From Chitinispirillaceae bacterium (GTDB taxonomy: Bacteria; Fibrobacterota; Chitinivibrionia; Chitinivibrionales; Chitinispirillaceae), in NCBI GenBank assembly GCA_016926315.1, contig JAFGOU010000406.1, forward strand, positions 1-8,947: a DNA stretch of 8,947 nucleotides, read 5' to 3'. Every line of letters begins with the position of its first letter. The stretch's first letter is position 1. The notes under the pieces are model-generated. The model was not told the origin of the DNA. It did no database searches and saw nothing but the letters and a program-made list of their open reading frames with translations. The translations under genes and the position numbers were made by a program. Below are positions 1 to 6,500 of this stretch, in pieces.

Positions 1-1458
1 ATCCCCAAGGGCGTGCTGCTGCTCGGCCCGCCGGGAACGGGAAAAACGCTTCTCGCCCGCTGCGTGGCGGGCGAGGCGGGCGTCCCTTTTCTTTCCATGA
101 GCGGCTCCGATTTTGTCGAGATGTTCGTGGGGGTGGGCGCGTCCCGCGTGCGGGACCTGTTCGAAACCGCCAAAAAGAACTCGCCGTGCCTGATCTTCAT
201 TGACGAGATCGACGCGGTCGGCCGCCAGCGCGGCGCCGGACTTGGCGGCGGCCACGACGAACGGGAGCAGACCCTTAACCAGATGCTGGTCGAAATGGAC
301 GGATTCGAGGAGAACTCCGGGGTCATCCTGATCGCGGCGACCAACAGGCCCGACGTGCTCGATCCGGCGCTTCTCCGTCCCGGGCGGTTCGACCGGCAGG
401 TGGTGGTCGACATTCCCGATATCAAGGGACGGGAAGGCATCCTCAAGGTACATACGAAAAACATCCCGCTTTCCCCTGACGTCGAGCTCAACACCATCGC
501 ACGGGGAACTCCCGGGTTCGTGGGCGCGGACCTTGCAAACCTGGTGAACGAGGCGGCGCTCATGGCCGCCCGGTTCGGCCAGGACTCGGTGACCATGCTC
601 GATTTCGAGGAGGCGAAGGACAAGGTCATGATGGGCGCGGAGCGGAAAAGCATGGTTCTTTCCGAAAAAGAAAAAAGAACAACGGCCTATCACGAGGCCG
701 GCCATGCCGTCTGCAACATGTACTGTCCGGAAGCCGATCCGCTCCACAAGGTCACCATCATCCCGCGCGGCCGCGCGCTTGGCGTCACGTTTTCGTTACC
801 CGACGAGGACAAGCACAGTTATACCAAGGAGTTTCTGCTCGACCGGATCTGCATCATGATGGGCGGCCGGGTCGCAGAAGAGATCATGTTCAACCGCCGT
901 ACCACGGGCGCGGCCAGCGACATCAAGCAGGCCACCAATCTGGTGCGCAAACTGGTGTGCGATTACGGCATGACCGAGGAGCTCGGCCCGCTTTCCTACG
1001 GCGAAAAAGACGAACAGATTTTTCTGGGCAGGGAGATCGGCCGTCATCGCGACTACTCCGACAAAACCGCCGAGGTGATCGACGCGCTGATGCAGCGCAT
1101 TATCGTCGAACAACTCGATCGCGCCAGAAAAATCCTGACCGACCACCGGGACCAGCTTGACCTTCTTGCCGATGCGCTCATCGAGCATGAAATGCTCGAC
1201 CGTGAAGAGGTTTTAAAGGTGCTTCAGGGCGACAAGCTGCTGAGCACGAAAAAGACCCGATCGCTTTTTTCACGCACGGCCGCGAACGGGTCAAACGGAG
1301 GAAACGGTTCAACCGCCTTGAATGGAAAAACCCCGGAGTCCGCCGCCCCTGTACAAACGGAAAAAACCGTTGTTGCGCCGGATGCCCCCGCGTCCGTTTC
1401 AAGCGGGAAAACGGAACGGAAAGGGCCATCAAACGAACAGGAAAAAAAGATCGGCTGA
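1..1458 (+). CDS. ftsH: ATP-dependent zinc metalloprotease FtsH, 3' part (N-terminus outside window)
   Basis: This is the membrane-bound AAA+ protease that unfolds and degrades misassembled membrane proteins and some short-lived soluble regulators. Frame 1 is open from the first base, giving 485 residues. The usual two transmembrane helices and periplasmic domain (roughly 190 residues) lie upstream, so the gene is cut by the window edge. Visible in fragment numbering: Walker A GPPGTGKT (9-16), pore loop MFVG (41-44), Walker B IFIDEID (65-71), second region of homology AATNRPD (112-118) with the arginine-finger segment RPGRFDR (126-132), zinc site HEAGH (231-235), and the likely third zinc ligand D307 in TTGAASDI. 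All catalytic residues seen are intact. After about residue 415 the protein ends in a 70-residue low-complexity tail rich in Gly, Asn, Ser, Thr, Pro and Lys, probably disordered. folP follows on the same strand, a pairing common in bacteria. Confidence 0.97.
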   Translation: MPKGVLLLGPPGTGKTLLARCVAGEAGVPFLSMSGSDFVEMFVGVGASRVRDLFETAKKNSPCLIFIDEIDAVGRQRGAGLGGGHDEREQTLNQMLVEMDGFEENSGVILIAATNRPDVLDPALLRPGRFDRQVVVDIPDIKGREGILKVHTKNIPLSPDVELNTIARGTPGFVGADLANLVNEAALMAARFGQDSVTMLDFEEAKDKVMMGAERKSMVLSEKEKRTTAYHEAGHAVCNMYCPEADPLHKVTIIPRGRALGVTFSLPDEDKHSYTKEFLLDRICIMMGGRVAEEIMFNRRTTGAASDIKQATNLVRKLVCDYGMTEELGPLSYGEKDEQIFLGREIGRHRDYSDKTAEVIDALMQRIIVEQLDRARKILTDHRDQLDLLADALIEHEMLDREEVLKVLQGDKLLSTKKTRSLFSRTAANGSNGGNGSTALNGKTPESAAPVQTEKTVVAPDAPASVSSGKTERKGPSNEQEKKIG

Positions 1459-1609
1459 GGTCATCGGCATAATCCCTTTTTTATCAACACGATATCACGA
1501 TCTTCTTTTTTCGTGCCCATGCGCGTCAGGAAATGCTATCATTTGCTCGTATCCGGTTTATCATTGCTGGTAATAAGAATACAATAATCCCGCCGGCCGG
1601 AGCGCAATC
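1459..1609 (+). other. ftsH-folP intergenic region, AT-richer, possible weak promoter
   Basis: This 151-base gap is clearly more AT-rich than its surroundings and holds no supportable gene. A possible sigma70-type promoter is TTTATC (1557-1562) and TACAAT (1580-1585), 17 bases apart. The -10 is fair but the -35 matches only three of six consensus bases, so this is a weak suggestion. A short inverted repeat CACGA/TCGTG (1496-1500 and 1511-1515) with a 10-base loop is too weak to call a terminator. folP could therefore be read from its own promoter, from ftsH transcription, or from both. Confidence 0.3.
1599..1602 (+). promoter_or_regulatory. Ribosome binding site of folP
   Basis: GGAG lies seven bases before the ATG at 1610. 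This spacing supports 1610 over the second in-frame ATG at 1622, which would leave the core DHPS beta strand with only a very short lead. Confidence 0.6.
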
Positions 1610-2437
1610 ATGAATGTCATTATGCAGCCGTTTGCTCTCATGGGAATCGTGAATGTGACTCCAGACTCCTTTTATGACGGTGGGCGCTATTCCCTTGCAG
1701 AAAAAGCGGTTGCCCAGGGCATGCGCCTTGCCGAAGAGGGGGCATCCCTCGTCGATATCGGCGGCGCTTCAACCAGGCCGGGCGCTGCCGCAGTGCCGCC
1801 GGACGTGGAGCGTGAACGCATTCTGCCGGTCGTGAGAGCCCTGGCACAACAGTCCGGCGTTTCCGTCAGTGTCGATACCGCGAGCGCGTCGGTCGCCGCC
1901 GCGGCGATAGACGCCGGGGCGACCTGGATCAACGATATCAGCGCCGGCAGGAACGACCCGGAAATGAAAACCATCGCCGCGCAATCCGGCTGTACCATGG
2001 TGCTCATGCACAGCCGCGGGACACCACCGACCATGCAGCAGTTGACCGATTATAACAACCTTGCGGGCCAGGTGCGTGACGAACTCATGGCCGCCGTTGA
2101 CGTTTTTATCGCGGCCGGCGTTGATAAAAAGAAAATCGTCATCGATCCGGGAATCGGTTTTGCGAAAACAGCGGAGCAGTGCATGGCGCTCCTGCACGCC
2201 ATCGGGACCTTCCTGGAATCCGGGTTCCCGGTGCTGGTCGGAACGTCCCGTAAATCATTTATCGGCCGCATCACCGGTCGTGACGCCGCCGACCGGCTTG
2301 CGGGCACGCTGGGCAGCGTTGCCGCGGCCTACCGGCGCGGCATACGGTTTTTCCGCGTCCATGACGTGGCAGCCACCGCAGACCTGCTCAAGGTCATTTA
2401 CGCCATTGAACATTCAGGACCGGATACGCAACCGTGA
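1610..2437 (+). CDS. folP: Dihydropteroate synthase (DHPS)
   Basis: DHPS condenses 6-hydroxymethyl-7,8-dihydropterin diphosphate with p-aminobenzoate to make dihydropteroate in folate synthesis; it is the sulfonamide target and is cytosolic. At 275 residues it has the usual full length. The family motifs appear in order: loop 1 MGIVNVTPDSF (11-21), loop 2 DIGGASTRPG (49-58), the SVDT strand, INDIS, LMHSRG, IDPGIGF, the SRKSF segment with K215, and the terminal RVHDV (249-253). Loop 2 usually reads GGESTRPG; here the Glu is Ala (A53), while the substrate-contacting Thr and Arg are kept. The DTxK-type motif after SVDT also lacks its usual Lys (DTASAS). The TIM barrel otherwise looks complete and functional. 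The TGA stop overlaps the GTG start of the next gene (GTGA), indicating one transcript and probable translational coupling. Confidence 0.97.
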   Translation: MNVIMQPFALMGIVNVTPDSFYDGGRYSLAEKAVAQGMRLAEEGASLVDIGGASTRPGAAAVPPDVERERILPVVRALAQQSGVSVSVDTASASVAAAAIDAGATWINDISAGRNDPEMKTIAAQSGCTMVLMHSRGTPPTMQQLTDYNNLAGQVRDELMAAVDVFIAAGVDKKKIVIDPGIGFAKTAEQCMALLHAIGTFLESGFPVLVGTSRKSFIGRITGRDAADRLAGTLGSVAAAYRRGIRFFRVHDVAATADLLKVIYAIEHSGPDTQP

Positions 2438-3549
2438 CCGACCCCGCAAAAAAAAAACGGTCGTTCTCCCGGCGAACCGTGCTTGCCGTTTCCGTCATTG
2501 CCGCGCTCATCGTCGCTGCGGCCCTGCTGCTGCTGATCAACAAACGGCCGGATGAAGAAAAAGCGACCGTTACCGCGCCGGTTTCCGAAACGGTCGATAC
2601 CATCAAACCCGTGATCGCCGACACCTCCCGGCCCGTGGTGCCGCCCCCCAAAAAAATACCCGCACGCACGAAGCCGGTCGTGAAAAAAACAAGGTTGCCC
2701 GACACAACGACCGCCGGGAAAGATACCGTGACGGCGGAGGTCGTCACCGCGGTGACCGGCGGTCCGGCGAAGCGATGCGAATCCGACACCCTGATGCCCT
2801 GGGCCTATCCCGACCCTTCGGGCGGGCTGCACCAGGGGACGGTCACCATCAGGTTCCTGGCGAACAAACCATGCGTCATCTCATGGCGGCTCGCTTCGGA
2901 GGAGCAATGGAACGACTATGACGGCGGTACGATCGTCATCGCGAAAAGCGATGCCGTTCTTTTCAAGGCAATCGACAGCTGCGGAAACGCCATGGAGACC
3001 CGCGAGGAACTCTACGACATCGAGCCGGCAAAGACGGTATCGCTCTGCCCGGAAACCATGGATCTGGTGGCCATCGGCTCGATGCGTTTCTGCATCGACC
3101 GCTACGAATGGCCCAACCGGAAAGGCGCGCGGCCGCTCGCGTATGTATCACGCTACCAGGCCGCAGACTCGTGCTTTTCAAAAGGAAAACGGCTGTGCAC
3201 CTCCGAGGAGTGGTCCCTTGCCTGCAGCGGGCCGTACTCATGGAACTACCCGTACGGTCAGCACTATGAGCCGTACGCCTGCGCGACGAGCGACACCGCG
3301 CCGCGCCCTTCAGGGTCAAAACCCGAATGCCGCGCCTATTTCGGGTCGTTCGACATGGCCGGCAACCTTGCGGAGTGGACCAGCACTCCGGCGAAACAGG
3401 ACCGCCAATTCAACAACGTCGCCGGCGGGTTCTGGGAGAGCGGTCCGAGAAGCGGCTGCTTTGATATCCGGTACAGCTACTATCCCCAGAACCGTCACAA
3501 TCCGGTCGGTTTCCGCTGTTGCAGGGATCTCGGGGGTCAGGAACGGTAA
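2434..3549 (+). CDS. Membrane-anchored SUMF1/FGE-fold protein with chitobiase-C-like domain; possible T9SS accessory
   Basis: This 371-residue protein starts at a GTG overlapping the folP stop. No good Shine-Dalgarno is near, so coupling is likely. A later in-frame GTG (2479) would remove the basic residues before the helix. Layout: basic cytosolic stretch (KKKR, 6-9), one membrane helix (15-35), a Pro/Lys/Thr-rich linker (36 to about 110) resembling TonB-type periplasmic linkers, a beta domain (about 117-192) ending AIDSCGN like CHB_HEX_C domains, then a SUMF1 domain (about 205-366). SUMF1 landmarks are FCIDRYEW (219-226), RLCTSEEW (253-260), YPYG (272-275), DMAGNLAEWT (307-316), GGFW (331-334) and GFRCC (359-363). 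Of the two catalytic cysteines of true formylglycine-generating enzymes, only C342 has a counterpart; the position five residues on is Tyr. Sulfatase activation is therefore unlikely. Thirteen cysteines suggest periplasmic disulfides. SUMF1-fold relatives include GldK/PorK and GldJ of T9SS, and the next gene is sprA-like, so a secretion role is a reasonable inference, not proven. Confidence 0.82.
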   Translation: MTDPAKKKRSFSRRTVLAVSVIAALIVAAALLLLINKRPDEEKATVTAPVSETVDTIKPVIADTSRPVVPPPKKIPARTKPVVKKTRLPDTTTAGKDTVTAEVVTAVTGGPAKRCESDTLMPWAYPDPSGGLHQGTVTIRFLANKPCVISWRLASEEQWNDYDGGTIVIAKSDAVLFKAIDSCGNAMETREELYDIEPAKTVSLCPETMDLVAIGSMRFCIDRYEWPNRKGARPLAYVSRYQAADSCFSKGKRLCTSEEWSLACSGPYSWNYPYGQHYEPYACATSDTAPRPSGSKPECRAYFGSFDMAGNLAEWTSTPAKQDRQFNNVAGGFWESGPRSGCFDIRYSYYPQNRHNPVGFRCCRDLGGQER

Positions 3550-3568
3550 CATGTCGATGAGAACGGCA

Positions 3569-3573
3569 AGGAG
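3569..3573 (+). promoter_or_regulatory. Shine-Dalgarno supporting the TTG start of the sprA-like gene
   Basis: AGGAG within AAGGAGAGG (3568-3576) sits nine bases before the TTG at 3583. It supports this non-ATG start, which is the only reasonable in-frame start between the upstream stop (3547-3549) and the hydrophobic signal sequence. A competing AGGA (3539-3542) sits eight bases before an ATG at 3551, but that ATG is in a different frame that closes after 16 codons. Confidence 0.55.
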
Positions 3574-3582
3574 AGGCGCGTT

Positions 3583-6500
3583 TTGTCTTTTCGCAGCATA
3601 GCAGCAGGGCTGGCAATCATCGCCACGGCCGCGGGCGGAGCCTATCCGCTCGGGGTCCTGTATGAACAGCCGCTTATCCCCGGGTTTCATCCGCTCGACG
3701 GTGAAACGCGCAAAGCTTCCCAGCTCACCTCCGAACACCCGGTGGCGCTCAGCCTGACCACCACGCTCTTTACCGACACGACGATCATCGACTTCGAAAA
3801 ACGGCAGATCTCCTTTGTCCGCTACGATCAGCTCGGTTTCATCATGTGGAACTACCATTACGATGAGCTGGGCGGCTACCTGGCCGACCGCAGGAATTTC
3901 GCGATCAGCCGCTCATGGCTGCAGCATTCATTGCTGACGCAGCGCGCGGCCGGCGGCGCCACGGAAAGTCTCAAACTCGCCTGGGAACTGCCGGTGCAGT
4001 ACCCCGGCTGGGCGCAGCGGGTGCTGGGCAACGACCCGCCCCGGCTCTCGATCAACGGGAACATGAAGATAAAAATCGGTTTCGAGGACATGAGCGTCAA
4101 GAACCCCGGCGTGGAAGTCCAGCGCGGCGGGACCGGCTTCCTTTTCGACCAGTCCAACCAGTTCACCATTTCAGGGAGCGTCGGCCGGCTCATCAACATC
4201 AATATCAGCGCCAACAGCGACGGCGACATGGACATGAACAACCCGCTCAAGAATTTCAAGATCGAATACAAGGAGCAGAAATCAGGGGAGCTGGAAGACG
4301 AGGTCGTGCAGGAGGTGATCGCCGGGTATACCGGATTTTCCATGCCCGGCACCCAGCTCTCGGGATATTCCGAAAGCAAGGAGGGGCTCTTCGGGATCAA
4401 GGTCGCCTCGAAATTCGGCCCGCTCATGCTCACCACCATCGCCAGCTCGGAACAGGGAGAATCGCAGAAACTCAGCGCTGACAACAGCGGCAAAAGCGGC
4501 GCCGGATCAACCACCACCCTGCGGGAGGGCGATTTTAAAAAGTACCGCTATTTTTTCCTCGATACGGCCTATATCACCGCCTGGAACCGGAAATTCGCCC
4601 TTTCCGGGGGCAACGCAAACGCGCCGGCGCCGCCCGCGGTGACAAAACTCGAGGTATGGCTCCAGGTCGATCAATACGACGAACAAAAAATCATCGATAA
4701 ATACGGAAGCGAGAACCTGGTGTCCTTCCTGGTCGACGAGCCGGCCGGAAAACGGTTCAAATTCATGCGTCTCATTCCCGAACGGCACTACCACCTCAAC
4801 CGGACGGAAGGGCACATCAGGCTGTTCGACTCGGCCAACGTCCGTGATGCGGACGTCATCGCCATTTCCCTGGAAACCGAGGACGCGCGTTTTAACAAAG
4901 GGACCAGCGACAGCACGCTGTACGTCATCAAACCGGAAAATCCCTATGAGAACATCTCCGTGAACCCGGCCCGGTTCAGGCTCATGTGGCGAAACGTCTA
5001 CGACCTTTCAGGGGAGATCGAGGACATCACGAAATTCCGTCTCCGGCTGTACCATGTGGACAAAGACCGGGGAGACACGGTCAAGACCATCGACAACGTG
5101 TACATATCGGAAATCATGGGGTTGACCGATAAAAACGGCGAGCCGCACAGCGGCCGGCAGAACATATTCAACTTTTCCAACCGCGAGCTCATCTTTCCGC
5201 CCTTCGACGTCACGCCTATCGGCAACGAACCGTTCGCCAACCCGCGGCTCAAGCACCTCCGCGACACCACCATCTACCGTTTCGGCCCCCAGTCGAGAAT
5301 GATGGTGGAAAATTACGTGCCCCTGTTCTCCATCGAGACCTCCGGCGCCTCGAAGCAGACGCGGTGGGACCTCGGCTTCGGCGTGATGGAAAACACGGTG
5401 CGGGTGACGGCCGACGGAAAGCTCCTGCAGCCCAATGTCGATTATGTGTTCAGTCCCGAAATCGGCACGCTCGAAATCATCTCGCCGCTGGCGCTTGCCG
5501 CGCAGCGGATCGAAATCGACTATCAGCGCGACGCGCTGTTCATGCCCGAGCGGAAACTGTTTCTGGGCGCCCGCGCTGAAATGGCCCTGCCCTTCATCAG
5601 CGACAAATCGCTCATGGGGCTCAGCATCCTCTACCAGAATTCCGACGTGGCCCAGATCGTGCCGCGCATCAACATGGAACCCTACTCCAAACTGCTCCTC
5701 GATTTCAACACCAAGCTCGACTTTTCGCCCGTGTGGATGACCGCGGCGGTCAACAAAATTCCGCTTGTCAAGACCGACGCGCCGTCGTCGGCCAATGTCG
5801 AATTCGAGATCGCCCACAGCCGCATGAACCCCAACAGCAGCAACGAGGCGTACGTCGACGATTTCGAATCGAGCAAGCAGACCATGATGGTGTACGAAAG
5901 CTACGCGAGCTGGTTTACGGCAAGTCCGCCGCCCGGCGTGCGGGACTCGCTCTCCCTGCGCCCGCCGGTCTGGGACCAGTACTGGTTCTCCCCGGTCTAT
6001 TCCGACAGTAAAAACCGCGTTCCCTACGATTCGATCTGGAAGCGCGACCTGGACGACCCTTTTCTTACCGGCAGCGATGCCTATGAGAGCGTCTTGCGCT
6101 GGCATGTGAAACCGGGGCCGAAATCAACGGAGCTCGGCAGCCGTTACCAGAGAGCGTGGGCCGGCATCATGCAGTCCATTCCCGCGAGCCAGTCGGACCG
6201 CAAGCGCGACCAGTATTTCGAGCTGGTGCTCAAAACCCGCGACAACGGCATCGGCAACGGCAAGCTGCGCGTGCAGATCGGCCGCATGCGGGAGGACGTC
6301 TGCATTGCCGGCTTGCCGCCGAACGACTCGGCCAACAAAGAGGACACGGCCCGGTTCTGGCGGGAACCCAACTTTCCGGAACTTGACAAGGGAATCGACG
6401 GGCTGTGGGATGAGGAGGAGCGCTACTGGGTCCCAAACGGGAGTGGCGGATTTGCACCGCTGCCCCGCGGCGACACGCTGCTTGAAGAGTTCATCAACGA

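Noticed and set aside
1442..1515. Possible terminator after ftsH (A7 and T6 runs, or the CACGA/TCGTG repeat before T-rich sequence)
   Set aside because: The A/T pairing has no GC stem and a loop of about 25 bases; the other stem has only five pairs and its T run is in the loop, not after the stem.
2434..3549. Functional sulfatase-activating formylglycine-generating enzyme
   Set aside because: Only one of the two catalytic cysteines has a counterpart, no sulfatase gene is nearby, and the membrane anchor and linker fit a structural envelope protein better.
2918..3601. 227-codon plus-strand open frame overlapping the SUMF1-domain gene
   Set aside because: It is in another frame of a gene with clear domain motifs, and its translation is dominated by Arg, Ser, Thr and Pro without any pattern.
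5008..6105. 365-codon open frame on the minus strand
   Set aside because: It lies wholly inside the sprA-like gene, whose forward translation carries family motifs throughout this span. The reverse translation shows no recognisable domain and is typical of a GC-rich antisense shadow.
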